Shown: positions 36,309-45,064 of the stretch, piece after piece | Numbering within the stretch: the first letter of the stretch is position 1 | Layout of the letters: every line of letters starts with the position of its first letter | From: an uncultured Sulfurovum sp. | GTDB taxonomy: Bacteria > Campylobacterota > Campylobacteria > Campylobacterales > Sulfurovaceae | NCBI GenBank assembly: GCA_913055205.1 | Contig: CAJXJN010000001.1 | Location: forward strand, 37,282-101,281 | Reading direction: 5' to 3' | Length of the DNA stretch: 64,000 nucleotides | The notes under the pieces: generated by a model | The model's database searches: none | Seen by the model: only the letters and a program-made list of their open reading frames with translations | Told to the model about the DNA's origin: nothing | Translations under genes and position numbers: made by a program

Positions 36309-38204
36309 ATGGAAAATTTAGTATATATAGCACTCTTTGCTCCGTTTGTAAGTTCGATGTTCTCAGCGCTGTTTGGTATGAGCCCAAGACAAACATTTGT
36401 AGGGATAGTAGCATCTTCGTTACTTTTTATCTCTTTTGCAGCTTCAGCAATGTTGGCATTTCATGTCTATACTACAGGCACATCCGTACATGTAACAATG
36501 ATGGAGTGGATCTCTGCAGGTGACTTAACGATTCCGTTTGGGTTCCTTGTAGATCAAGTCTCTGTAACAATGATGACCGTGGTTACTTTGGTTTCTACTG
36601 TGGTTCATATTTATTCTATCGGATATATGGATCATGATAAGAGTTTCAATAGATTCTTTTCTTATCTCTCTGCATTCGTTTTCTCTATGATGATCCTGGT
36701 CATGAGTGATAACTTTGCCGGTCTCTTTATCGGTTGGGAAGGCGTGGGTGTCTGTTCCTGGTTACTTATCGGTTTCTGGTACCATAAAGAGGATGTTTCA
36801 AGAGAAGAGAACCCTTCTATCTCTCCATCATGGGCAGCAAATGAAGCATTCATTATGAATCGTATTGCTGACCTTGGTATGTTGGTAGGACTTTTTATAC
36901 TCTATTGGAATGTAGGAAGTCTTCAATATGATGTTGTTTTTTCGGCATTGCCTAATTTAAGCGGAAGCATTCTTAATGCTGCAGCCGTTGCACTCTTTAT
37001 AGGTGCGATGGGTAAATCAGCACAGTTCCCACTCCATACATGGCTTACAGATGCGATGGAAGGACCTACTCCGGTTTCTGCATTGATCCATGCTGCAACG
37101 ATGGTAACAGCAGGGGTTTTCCTGGTGATTAGAGCAAATCCTCTTTTTGCTATGACACCTGAGGTGAGTTTCTTTATCGCGGCACTTGGTACATTTGTAG
37201 CATTCTTCGCAGCTTCTATGGCACTGGTAAACAGAGATCTTAAAAGAATCATTGCATTCTCTACACTTTCTCAGTTGGGATATATGTTCGCAGCAGCAGG
37301 TCTTGGTGCATACTGGATCGCACTTTTCCACCTTGCAGCACATGCATTCTTTAAAGCACTTCTCTTCTTGGGTGCAGGTAACGTGATGCACGCTATGCAT
37401 GATGAGCTTGATATCTTTAAGATGGGTGGATTGAAAAAAGTGATGAAATGGACTTATATTTATATGGGTCTTGCATCATTGGCATTGGCAGGTATTCCAT
37501 TCTTTGCAGGCTTCTTTTCAAAAGATGCCATTATTGAAACAGCATTTAACGAAGGTACATTGGTACTTTGGGCTATCTTGGTAGTTACAGCAGGTATGAC
37601 AGCATTCTATAGTTTCAGACAGGTCTTCTTGACTTTCCTTGGTGATGAGAGATATAAAGCATTTGGTATTCATCCGCATGAAATGTACAAATTCGTACTT
37701 GTTGCTATGTCACCACTTGCTATTTTGGCAATGGTAGCGGGCTTTGGTATGGGAAGCTTTGAGCATTTTGTAACGAAACTTCTACCAGAGTATCATATGA
37801 GTGAGCATACACATCATATTGCATGGATACTGGGTCTTGTAGTCCTTGTGTTCGCTGTAGGTGGTATTTGGTTAGCATATAAAAAATATGCTAAAGGGCT
37901 TAAGAGAGATGAAAAACTTGAAAACAGCTTTATCTATAAACTACTTGCAAACCAATATTATATTCCACAGCTTTATGGGGAGTTTATCTCTAAACCATAT
38001 GCAATGCTTTCGGAAATGATGTGGAAAAATGTAGATATGAAGATAGTAGATGCAACCGTAGACGGTATTGCTAAATTTATCTATAAAAGTGGTGATGGCT
38101 CTAGAAAGATGCAAACAGGTAACCTTTCAAACTATCTAAATTGGATGGCTGTCGGTGGAGTTTTACTCTTGGTGGTCGCAGCCCTCTCAGCGATGTTAGG
38201 TTAA
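36309..38204 (+). CDS. nuoL: NADH-quinone oxidoreductase subunit L
   Basis: About 631 residues, an antiporter-like subunit with 16 membrane helices predicted and the C-terminal lateral helix. Markers: SDNFAGLFIGWEGVGVCSWLLIGFW (key Glu), GAMGKSAQFPLHTWLTDAMEGPTPVSALIHAATMV (Lys in helix 7, His region), and AHAFFKALLFLGAGNVMHAM. Two ATG codons in a row occur at 36306 and 36309; AAGGGG spacing favours the second. Confidence 0.96.
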   Translation: MENLVYIALFAPFVSSMFSALFGMSPRQTFVGIVASSLLFISFAASAMLAFHVYTTGTSVHVTMMEWISAGDLTIPFGFLVDQVSVTMMTVVTLVSTVVHIYSIGYMDHDKSFNRFFSYLSAFVFSMMILVMSDNFAGLFIGWEGVGVCSWLLIGFWYHKEDVSREENPSISPSWAANEAFIMNRIADLGMLVGLFILYWNVGSLQYDVVFSALPNLSGSILNAAAVALFIGAMGKSAQFPLHTWLTDAMEGPTPVSALIHAATMVTAGVFLVIRANPLFAMTPEVSFFIAALGTFVAFFAASMALVNRDLKRIIAFSTLSQLGYMFAAAGLGAYWIALFHLAAHAFFKALLFLGAGNVMHAMHDELDIFKMGGLKKVMKWTYIYMGLASLALAGIPFFAGFFSKDAIIETAFNEGTLVLWAILVVTAGMTAFYSFRQVFLTFLGDERYKAFGIHPHEMYKFVLVAMSPLAILAMVAGFGMGSFEHFVTKLLPEYHMSEHTHHIAWILGLVVLVFAVGGIWLAYKKYAKGLKRDEKLENSFIYKLLANQYYIPQLYGEFISKPYAMLSEMMWKNVDMKIVDATVDGIAKFIYKSGDGSRKMQTGNLSNYLNWMAVGGVLLLVVAALSAMLG

Positions 38205-38213
38205 GGAGTAGAG

Positions 38214-39749
38214 ATGGATAATATTTTAAGTGTATTAGTATTTTTCCCGGCAATCGCGGGATTGTTGGGGTTTGTTGTTCATAAAGAGAGTGCTAGAGCA
38301 TATGGTATCACAGTAGCTGCCATAGAGTTCCTGCTTTCTTTATGGTTATGGTTCAGTTTCGATACTGCAAATGCAGGCATGCAGTTTATGGAGATGATTC
38401 CTTTGATCCCTGATTTTGGTGTGAGTTATTACCTGGGTGTGGATGGTATTTCATTGTTTATTATTATTATGGCAACATTGATGACACTGATCGGTATGAT
38501 GAGTATGAGTACCACACATAACATCAAAAACATGATCATTACGCTTCTTTTCCTAGAGATGACAATGGTAGGTGTATTTGTGTCACTTGATGCAATTATC
38601 TTCTATCTTTTCTGGGAGCTTTCTCTTGTGCCAATGCTCTATATCATTGGTGCTTGGGGTGGACCTCTTAGGGTGTATGCCTCTGTAAAGTTTTTCCTCT
38701 ATACTTTTGCAGGATCACTTATCATGTTGGTAGGTATGCTTTTTGTGGCGTATGTGTATCATAACCTTACAGGTGTATGGAGTTTCGCGATTACAGATTG
38801 GTATGCATTGGTTCTCCCTGTTGATTATCAGTTATGGCTATTCGCAGCATTCTTCTTAGGGTTTGCGATCAAAGTGCCAATGTTCCCATTCCATACATGG
38901 TTGCCTTATGCCCATGGTCAGGCACCAACTATCGGTTCGGTAATACTTGCTGCAGTACTTCTTAAAATGGGTACTTATGGATTTGTAAGATTTTCACTTC
39001 CAATGTTCCCGGATGCATCTGTAATAGCAATTACACCTATTGCTGTGATCTCGATCATTATGATCATCTATACAGCAATGGTGGCTTACGCACAAAAAGA
39101 TATGAAACAGGTGATCGCTTATTCTTCAGTTTCACATATGGGTATCATTATGCTTGGTATTTTTGCGATGAATGCAGAGGGTATCGGCGGTTCAGTTTTC
39201 CAAATGCTCTCTCACGGTATCGTATCAGGTGCTCTGTTCATGCTTGTAGGTGTGATCTATGACAGAAGACATACAAAAATGATGGATGAGTTCGGTGGCC
39301 TTGCTTCAGTGATGCCTAAGTATGCGGTTATCTTCGGTATTATGCTTATGGCTGCGGTTGGATTGCCATTGACCATTGGTTTTGTCGGAGAATTCCTTGT
39401 GCTTCTTGGTTTCTATCAAGTTTCACCGATCATGACTATTTTAGCAGGTACCTCTATTATTATTGGTGCAGTCTATATGCTTACAGTGTATAAAAAAAGT
39501 TTCTTCGGTCCTATTACGAATGAAGCAAACAGAACGCTGAAAGACCTTGATGCTAAAGAGACATGGTCATTGGTACCATTGGTTCTTATTGTTGTTTGGT
39601 TAGGTGTTTATCCTAAACCGGTATTGGGGCCTATTGATAATTCTGTAAAAGCGATGTTGACCTTTATGGATGAAAAGGCGATTACACAAGAGGCTAAAGA
39701 TATGATACAAGTAGCCAGATCTGTTACAAAAACTGGGGAGGTGAAGTAA
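38214..39749 (+). CDS. nuoM: NADH-quinone oxidoreductase subunit M
   Basis: 511 residues, antiporter-like proton channel subunit. Signatures include FYLFWELSLVPMLYIIGAWG (essential Glu), GFAIKVPMFPFHTWLPYAHGQAPTIGSVILA (Lys), and ISYSSVSHMG-type AYSSVSHMGIIMLG. GGAGTAGAG precedes the ATG. The last base overlaps nuoN (TAATG). Confidence 0.97.
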   Translation: MDNILSVLVFFPAIAGLLGFVVHKESARAYGITVAAIEFLLSLWLWFSFDTANAGMQFMEMIPLIPDFGVSYYLGVDGISLFIIIMATLMTLIGMMSMSTTHNIKNMIITLLFLEMTMVGVFVSLDAIIFYLFWELSLVPMLYIIGAWGGPLRVYASVKFFLYTFAGSLIMLVGMLFVAYVYHNLTGVWSFAITDWYALVLPVDYQLWLFAAFFLGFAIKVPMFPFHTWLPYAHGQAPTIGSVILAAVLLKMGTYGFVRFSLPMFPDASVIAITPIAVISIIMIIYTAMVAYAQKDMKQVIAYSSVSHMGIIMLGIFAMNAEGIGGSVFQMLSHGIVSGALFMLVGVIYDRRHTKMMDEFGGLASVMPKYAVIFGIMLMAAVGLPLTIGFVGEFLVLLGFYQVSPIMTILAGTSIIIGAVYMLTVYKKSFFGPITNEANRTLKDLDAKETWSLVPLVLIVVWLGVYPKPVLGPIDNSVKAMLTFMDEKAITQEAKDMIQVARSVTKTGEVK

Positions 39750-41239
39750 TGTTGCAGCCAATTAATATAAGTTTAGAGAGTCTAAACCTTATCACACTTG
39801 CACCTATGCTTATCGCTATTGCGGGTGGATTGATTATTTTGGTTCTTAACCTGATCAATGAAAAATTACATAAGTCATTGTACGTTATGTTAACGCTCCT
39901 GATTCTTTTTATTGATTTTGGTGCTGTATTGGGACTCAATGTAAATGAACGTGGATTTTTTGATGTTATGCTTATAGATGGTATTTCTATCATTTCCCAA
40001 TTAATGATCATCGTCGGGTCTATGATATTTATTCCATTGGCATTGACTTCAAAAAGATTTCATGAGTATTCCTATCCTGAGTTCTTTGCACTCTTTTTGT
40101 TCATGATCGCAGGATTCCAGTTTATGGCAGCGAGTGATAACCTTATACTTATCTTTGTAGGGATCGAAACAGCATCTCTTGCGCTTTATACACTGATTGC
40201 TCTTCATAACAGAAGTAATTCTTACGAGGCAGCAGTAAAATATTTTACTATGGGTGCGCTTGCAGCGGCATTTTACGCCATGGGGTCAGCAGTGATCTAT
40301 GGATTGACAGGATCTGTTGAGCTTTATAAGATCTCTGAAATCCTTGCAACACGTCTGAATGAAACTGGATTGATGATCGCTATTTTTGGTTCATCAGTAT
40401 TGTTACTTGTAGCGTTTGCATTTAAACTTTCACTCTTCCCGTTCCATACATGGGCACCAGATGTCTATGAAGGAGCATCTGCTCCATTGGCCGGGTATAT
40501 GTCAGTAGTACCAAAAATAGCAGCATTTGTTGTTTCTGTCAGAATCTTTGGTATGTATATTGATCTTGGAGTTGAGTGGGTGAGAATCATTATCTTGGTA
40601 CTTGCAGTAGTCACAATGACGCTTGCAAATATTATGGCACTGGTTCAAGAAGATGTGAAACGTATGCTTGCATACTCATCTATCTCTCATGCCGGTTTCA
40701 TTATGGCTGCTTTAGCACTAGATACTACTGAGGGAACAACAAGTATCTTCCTTTACTATGCACTCTTTATGTTTACTAACCTTGGTGCATTTTCAATGCT
40801 ATGGATCTCTCGTCATAAGAACAGAAGATTCAATGCAAGATACGATCACCCTTATGAAAAGTTTGCAGGGTTCATTCAAATTATGCCGGTAGGTGCGGTC
40901 ATCATGGGTCTGTTTATGCTCTCTCTTGCAGGTGTACCTCCATTCTCTATCTTCTGGGGTAAGATCTATGTGATGCAGGCAGCAGTAAATTCAGGCTATA
41001 TATGGTTGGCTGTTGTGATGGGTCTAAACTCTGCTATCGCAGCATACTATTACTTGAAACTAATCGTCTATATGTTCTTGAAAGATCCGGTAAAAAATGT
41101 TGATACGATTTACTATAACCTCTCTAAGCCTCTGATGGCAGTGATCGGTTTAGCAACGCTTGCAACAATAACAGCTATCTTCTATGTACAACCGCTGATC
41201 TCTTATCTTTATTATATGATAAGTGCAAGTGGATATTAG
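39749..41239 (+). CDS. nuoN: NADH-quinone oxidoreductase subunit N
   Basis: 496 residues, third antiporter-like subunit and last gene of the operon. Signatures: LIFVGIETASLALYTLIALH (Glu), KLSLFPFHTWAPDVYEGASAPLAGYMSVVPKIAA (Lys), RMLAYSSISHAGFIMA, and LSLAGVPPFSIFWGKIYVM. Starts at the last base of nuoM. No clear terminator follows; instead a palindromic repeat starts at 41269. Confidence 0.97.
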   Translation: MLQPINISLESLNLITLAPMLIAIAGGLIILVLNLINEKLHKSLYVMLTLLILFIDFGAVLGLNVNERGFFDVMLIDGISIISQLMIIVGSMIFIPLALTSKRFHEYSYPEFFALFLFMIAGFQFMAASDNLILIFVGIETASLALYTLIALHNRSNSYEAAVKYFTMGALAAAFYAMGSAVIYGLTGSVELYKISEILATRLNETGLMIAIFGSSVLLLVAFAFKLSLFPFHTWAPDVYEGASAPLAGYMSVVPKIAAFVVSVRIFGMYIDLGVEWVRIIILVLAVVTMTLANIMALVQEDVKRMLAYSSISHAGFIMAALALDTTEGTTSIFLYYALFMFTNLGAFSMLWISRHKNRRFNARYDHPYEKFAGFIQIMPVGAVIMGLFMLSLAGVPPFSIFWGKIYVMQAAVNSGYIWLAVVMGLNSAIAAYYYLKLIVYMFLKDPVKNVDTIYYNLSKPLMAVIGLATLATITAIFYVQPLISYLYYMISASGY

Positions 41240-41268
41240 AAAAACGTAAGAGCAAACAGGCCACACTA

Positions 41269-41377
41269 TGTCATCCTCGTGCTTGACACGGGGATCTGGA
41301 ATTTTGATATGTGGCGTTTATCAGATATTCTCTTTAGCTTTTACTCTAGATTCCCGATCGGAGTCGGGAATGACAGA
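41269..41377. repeat. Palindromic repeat with TGTCAT termini between nuoN and miaA
   Basis: 109 bp bounded by TGTCATCCTCG and CGGGAATGACA. Each end forms its own hairpin: CCTCGTG/CACGGGG (with mismatch) on the left and TTCCCGA/TCGGGAA on the right. Related to the unit at 8846-8931. It lies between convergent nuoN and miaA and could double as a transcript end. Confidence 0.6.
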
Positions 41378-41388
41378 AGTATTAGCTT

Positions 41389-42285
41389 CTAATATAGTAA
41401 TAAATCCTCTAATGCCTCAACACTTCCCTTTATCACATTACTAAACTGAGAGTTATTAAACGTTTTTTGTCTTTTGGCAAGTCGTGCAGTATTCGTAGTG
41501 ATCTTCTCTATCAGTAATTTTTTGTCATAGATGCCATCAAGATAGGCTAAAGTCTCTTTGACCCCTATGGCTTTCATACAATGGGGTTTGCGTGTATATT
41601 TTTTTTCCAGAGCACATACTTCATCGATAAGCCCCTCTTTTATCATCATAGATGTACGTAATGCAATACGTTCTCTCAGTTTGTTTCTCTCGATATCTAT
41701 CTGGTAAATAGGAAGTGAAGCAGTAATTGCCGGTTGTGGCGGAAATTGCTTGAAATACTCTGTGGGCAAAAGAGAAGTTTCAAGATAAATATGTAAAGCC
41801 TTTTCTATACGGTAAGGGTCATTAGCTGCAATTTTACCCATATACTCAGGATCCAGGCTGTAAAGCCATTGGTATGTTTTTTGCAGATCCTGTAAATATT
41901 TTTTTGTTTCATTCCTTGTAGCCTCTGAGATAGAAGGAAGAGTACTTATTCCTTCTATCAGCATTTTAAGATAAAAACTTGTACCTCCGACTATGACAAG
42001 ATTTTTTCCCTCTTCGGATGCTTTATTATAAACCTCATGATAAAGTTTGATAAAGGTTGTGACATCAAAACTCTCATTAGGATAGAGATAGTCTACCCCA
42101 AAATGTTCTATGCCTTCTCTCTCTTCCAAAGTAGGTTTTGCCGAAACGATATCTATCTCTTTATAAATAGAGAGCGAATCGATAGAGAGGATATAGGCGT
42201 TCATTTTTTGTGCCAGCTTAATGGAAAGTGCTGTTTTCCCCGATGCAGTCGGACCAATAAGGGCTAGTTGTTGCATAGTATTCAT
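41389..42285 (-). CDS. miaA: tRNA dimethylallyltransferase
   Basis: 298 residues; adds a dimethylallyl group to A37 of tRNAs reading U-starting codons, the substrate later thiomethylated by MiaB (also in this window). P-loop LIGPTASGKTALSIKLA at the N-terminus; then ILSIDSLSIYKEIDIVSAKP, where the family usually has DS-QVY; VGGTSFYLKML and the DPYRIEKALHIY region follow. Size is normal. Convergent with nuoN. Confidence 0.95.
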   Translation of the reverse strand: MNTMQQLALIGPTASGKTALSIKLAQKMNAYILSIDSLSIYKEIDIVSAKPTLEEREGIEHFGVDYLYPNESFDVTTFIKLYHEVYNKASEEGKNLVIVGGTSFYLKMLIEGISTLPSISEATRNETKKYLQDLQKTYQWLYSLDPEYMGKIAANDPYRIEKALHIYLETSLLPTEYFKQFPPQPAITASLPIYQIDIERNKLRERIALRTSMMIKEGLIDEVCALEKKYTRKPHCMKAIGVKETLAYLDGIYDKKLLIEKITTNTARLAKRQKTFNNSQFSNVIKGSVEALEDLLLY

Positions 42286-42308
42286 AGTGTAATCATACCA
42301 TACTGTGT

Positions 42309-42336
42309 GTTAAGAGATAAGCGTTAAGTGTTAAGA
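42309..42336 (+). repeat. Heptamer tandem array, four units of GTTAAGN type
   Basis: Units GTTAAGA, GATAAGC, GTTAAGT and GTTAAGA in direct succession, then GGG. It lies between divergent miaA and pssA. Related to the heptamer arrays at 42930, 46778 and 58484. Confidence 0.6.
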
Positions 42337-42371
42337 GGGTAAAATGTGATAAATGTTTGTTTGGAGAAATA

Positions 42372-42926
42372 ATGGGTCTATTTGACAAAAATAATCGTTT
42401 CAATATCGCTAATCTTATCACTTTCGGTAATATTGCTGCAGGTTTAATAGCGATACATTTCATTGTCCATGGGGATTTTTTTACAGCTATTATCTTGGCA
42501 TGGATCGCTGGTGCATTGGATATTGCTGATGGTAAAGTAGCACGAAAATATAATCTCTCTACTGAATTTGGAATACAGGTAGACAGTTATGCTGACTTTA
42601 TCTCCTTTGTAGTGATGCCATCATTTTTGCTTTATTATGCAATTACAAAAGAGAGTTCAGGTTTGCAAGAGTTGATCTTGGGAGTGATTTTTATTTTTTA
42701 TATTGTTTCTGGACTGAGAAGACTGATCGAGTTTAATATTAAAGTAGAAGTAGGAGAAGCGGCCAAATATTTTGTAGGGGTACCAACGCCTTTAGGTGCG
42801 ATATTGCTTTGGGTACTCTATCTGCTTTTCAGTTATGATATTATAGGTAACAGTTATGCGATCGGTGGCTTGGTTATAGCTATTGCCTGGTCTTTGAACA
42901 GTCAACTTAAAATCCCACACCCGTAG
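42372..42926 (+). CDS. pssA: CDP-diacylglycerol-serine O-phosphatidyltransferase
   Basis: About 184 residues from the ATG at 42372 (TTGGAGAAAT upstream; an ATG at 42357 lies too far from any ribosome-binding site). The CDP-alcohol phosphotransferase motif is complete: AGALDIADGKVARKYNLSTEFGIQVDSYADF, i.e. D-x2-DG-x2-AR-x8-G-x3-D-x3-D. Several membrane helices. Makes phosphatidylserine, precursor of phosphatidylethanolamine. The short length fits the type II PssA of Gram-positives and Campylobacterota. Confidence 0.88.
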   Translation: MGLFDKNNRFNIANLITFGNIAAGLIAIHFIVHGDFFTAIILAWIAGALDIADGKVARKYNLSTEFGIQVDSYADFISFVVMPSFLLYYAITKESSGLQELILGVIFIFYIVSGLRRLIEFNIKVEVGEAAKYFVGVPTPLGAILLWVLYLLFSYDIIGNSYAIGGLVIAIAWSLNSQLKIPHP

Positions 42927-42929
42927 ATA

Positions 42930-42957
42930 GTGAAGAGTGAAGAATGAAGAGTAAAGA
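42930..42957 (+). repeat. Heptamer array covering the prenyltransferase start codon
   Basis: Units GTGAAGA, GTGAAGA, ATGAAGA, GTAAAGA. The third unit contains the ATG (42944) of the prenyltransferase gene, and the first two units provide its GAAGA-type ribosome-binding region. Loss or gain of a unit would alter the leader and first codons. Confidence 0.6.
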
Positions 42958-43834
42958 GTTAAAAAGGAATATTTTTGTTGAGAAGTTAAGTCATTTCTCT
43001 GAATTGGTGATGTTTAAGCACTCTGTTTTTTCTTTACCTTTTATATTTATAGCAATGCTGGTAGCTTCCTATCATGACAGTGGTTCGGGATGGTTTGGAT
43101 GGAAGTTACTCTTTTTAGGTACTTTAGCAGCGATAAGTGCAAGAAATTTCGCTATGGGTGTCAACCGTTATCTTGACAGAGATATTGATATTCTTAATCC
43201 TCGTACAAAAAACAGACCTTCTGTAGACGGAAGAGTAAGCAATGCTCAAATGATGGGATTCATCATTGTCAATGCATTGCTTTTCATAGGGGTTGCATAT
43301 TTTATCAATACGTTGGCACTGCAACTTTCTGTTCCTATCTTAATCGTCCTGGGTGTCTATACAGTATTTAAACGTTTCTCGGCAGCAGCACACCTTATAT
43401 TGGGAGTAAGCTTGGGGCTTGCGCCTATTGCCGGAGTTGTTGCAGTATCCGGAGAGATAACGACATGGTCTGTTTATCTGGCTGTAGGTGTAATGTTCTG
43501 GGTAGCAGGGTTTGACCTGCTTTACTCTTTACAGGATATGGAGTTTGATAAAGCCAATGGATTGCACTCCATTCCTTCACGTTTCGGGGCAAAAAATACG
43601 ATGCATATAGCGAAGGTATTTCATCTACTGGCAGTTGTTTTTTGGGCTTGGTTTGTAATGGATGCCGGTATGGGTCTATGGGCACAATTGGCAGTGCTCT
43701 TTGCTACAGTAATGCTAACCTATGAACACTATCTTGTTAATAAAGACTTTACGAAGATCGACAAAGCTTTTTTTACGGTTAATGGATACCTTGGATTTGT
43801 CTTTTTACTTTTTATTATCATGGAGGTAATATAA
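42944..43834 (+). CDS. mqnP: UbiA-family prenyltransferase, probable menaquinone (futalosine) pathway MqnP
   Basis: 296 residues with about eight membrane helices. Prenyl diphosphate-binding motif 1 is ARNFAMGVNRYLDRDIDILNPRT (N-x3-D-x3-D) and motif 2 is DLLYSLQDMEFDKANGLHS. These enzymes attach a polyprenyl chain to an aromatic carboxylate. Campylobacterota respire with menaquinone made through futalosine, so MqnP is the most likely role; UbiA is named in many annotations. The first codons overlap the heptamer array at 42930-42957. The next ORF follows with no gap. Confidence 0.85.
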   Translation: MKSKELKRNIFVEKLSHFSELVMFKHSVFSLPFIFIAMLVASYHDSGSGWFGWKLLFLGTLAAISARNFAMGVNRYLDRDIDILNPRTKNRPSVDGRVSNAQMMGFIIVNALLFIGVAYFINTLALQLSVPILIVLGVYTVFKRFSAAAHLILGVSLGLAPIAGVVAVSGEITTWSVYLAVGVMFWVAGFDLLYSLQDMEFDKANGLHSIPSRFGAKNTMHIAKVFHLLAVVFWAWFVMDAGMGLWAQLAVLFATVMLTYEHYLVNKDFTKIDKAFFTVNGYLGFVFLLFIIMEVI

Positions 43835-44155
43835 ATGGAATATATTATATTAGGATTGCTTTTATTGTTGACAGGTATACTTTTTTATCTTTACAACAAC
43901 AATAAAAAACTTGCAGCAGAGAATAAAGTATTACAAGAGATACTTGAAGTGAAAGATACAACGATCTCCAATCTGCAAGCATCACGGGTTGCAGTAAAAG
44001 ATGTCATAGAAAACTTTTCAGCACATAAAGAGGTTATGCAACTTATAGATGCAGGAGAAAGCAGGAAGAGTATCTCTGAGAAGTTGGGAATCCCAGTAAA
44101 CAGGATAGAGCTTATCATCAAGTTTGACAAGATCAAAAAAGAACAACCTGTTTAA
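43835..44155 (+). CDS. Hypothetical membrane protein with coiled coil and C-terminal helix-turn-helix-like part
   Basis: 106 residues. An N-terminal membrane helix (IILGLLLLLTGILFYLY), then a charged coiled coil (NNNKKLAAENKVLQEILEVKD), then a C-terminal segment EVMQLIDAGESRKSISEKLGIPVNRIELII, which resembles the DUF6115/HTH type found on small membrane proteins. No known activity. It lies flush between the prenyltransferase gene (ends 43834) and the UDG gene, overlapping the latter by 1 base, so it is cotranscribed with both. Confidence 0.7.
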   Translation: MEYIILGLLLLLTGILFYLYNNNKKLAAENKVLQEILEVKDTTISNLQASRVAVKDVIENFSAHKEVMQLIDAGESRKSISEKLGIPVNRIELIIKFDKIKKEQPV

Positions 44156-44865
44156 TGAGCAGTATGATGCATAAGAGTTGGGAGAGTTTACTCTCTGAAG
44201 CATATATAAAGCTGGACAAAACCTATCGTGATTTTCTAGAAGAAGACAGAGGCTATTTCCCTTCCCAAACAGAGTATTTTAACGTATTTAAAACACTTCC
44301 AAGACATAAAGTAAAGTATATCTTGTTCGGGCAGGATCCCTATCCCCGTAAAGAGAGTGCAAACGGCTATGCTTTTATAGATGCAAAAGTAGAAAGCATC
44401 TTTTCTGATAAAGGATTGAGTAAAGAGGTGAACCGTGCTACAAGTTTACGAAATTTTATAAAAATGGCATTACTGGCCAGAGGTGATCTGTCACAAGAAG
44501 ATTTATCACAGGATGCTATCTCTAAAATAGATAAAGAGAAACTTATCACCTCCATAGATGAACTCAGGATCAATTTTGAAAAAAATGGTGTTTTGCTTCT
44601 TAATACAGCATTGATCTTTACAGATAAAAAAAGTTCTGCAAAACATGTCAGATCATGGCGACCGTTCATACAAAGTCTCTTAGCTTCTTTGGAAGAGGAG
44701 AGACCTGAACTTATACTGTTCGGTACGCATGCGAAAGAGCTAAAAAAGAGACTTTCTTTGGAAAACTTTAAGACCATAGAACTGGAACATCCCTACAATC
44801 ATACGTTTATTTCAAACGAAAAAGCATTAAATTTGTTCGGCAGTATGAATCTACTTGAAAAATAA
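44155..44865 (+). CDS. Uracil-DNA glycosylase family protein
   Basis: 236 residues of the UDG fold. Motif A is ILFGQDPYPRKESANGYAF, holding the catalytic Asp and the Tyr that excludes thymine. The second motif reads HPYNHTFISNEKALNLFGSMN instead of the HPSPLS pattern of true Ung, so the leucine-loop is altered. The middle (SLRNFIKM and VLLLNTALIF) supports the family. Probable base excision repair enzyme, or a diverged family with other specificity. ATG shared in a TAATG junction with the preceding gene. Confidence 0.8.
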   Translation: MSSMMHKSWESLLSEAYIKLDKTYRDFLEEDRGYFPSQTEYFNVFKTLPRHKVKYILFGQDPYPRKESANGYAFIDAKVESIFSDKGLSKEVNRATSLRNFIKMALLARGDLSQEDLSQDAISKIDKEKLITSIDELRINFEKNGVLLLNTALIFTDKKSSAKHVRSWRPFIQSLLASLEEERPELILFGTHAKELKKRLSLENFKTIELEHPYNHTFISNEKALNLFGSMNLLEK

Positions 44866-44904
44866 AGCTAATTTCGCTAAAATTCTGCTCTTACATTGTT
44901 TTGT

Positions 44905-44981
44905 GCGCTCATAGCTCAGCTGGATAGAGCATCGGTTTGCGGTACCGAAGGTCTCAGGTTCGAATCCTGATGGGCGTACCA
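44905..44981 (+). tRNA. tRNA-Arg (anticodon GCG)
   Basis: A 77-nt cloverleaf: acceptor GCGCTCA/TGGGCGT (G-U at position 1), D-arm AGCTCAGCTGGATAGAGC with A20, anticodon stem TCGGT/ACCGA with loop TTGCGGT giving GCG, T-arm GGTTCGAATCC, and CCA encoded. Most bacteria read CGN with an ACG (inosine) tRNA-Arg. Confidence 0.9.
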
Positions 44982-45064
44982 CTATATCCCATATACATTT
45001 TCAAAATCAAGCCCTAACCAGAGTTATATTATAATAATATCAATATTTTTTGGAGCATTCTGCT

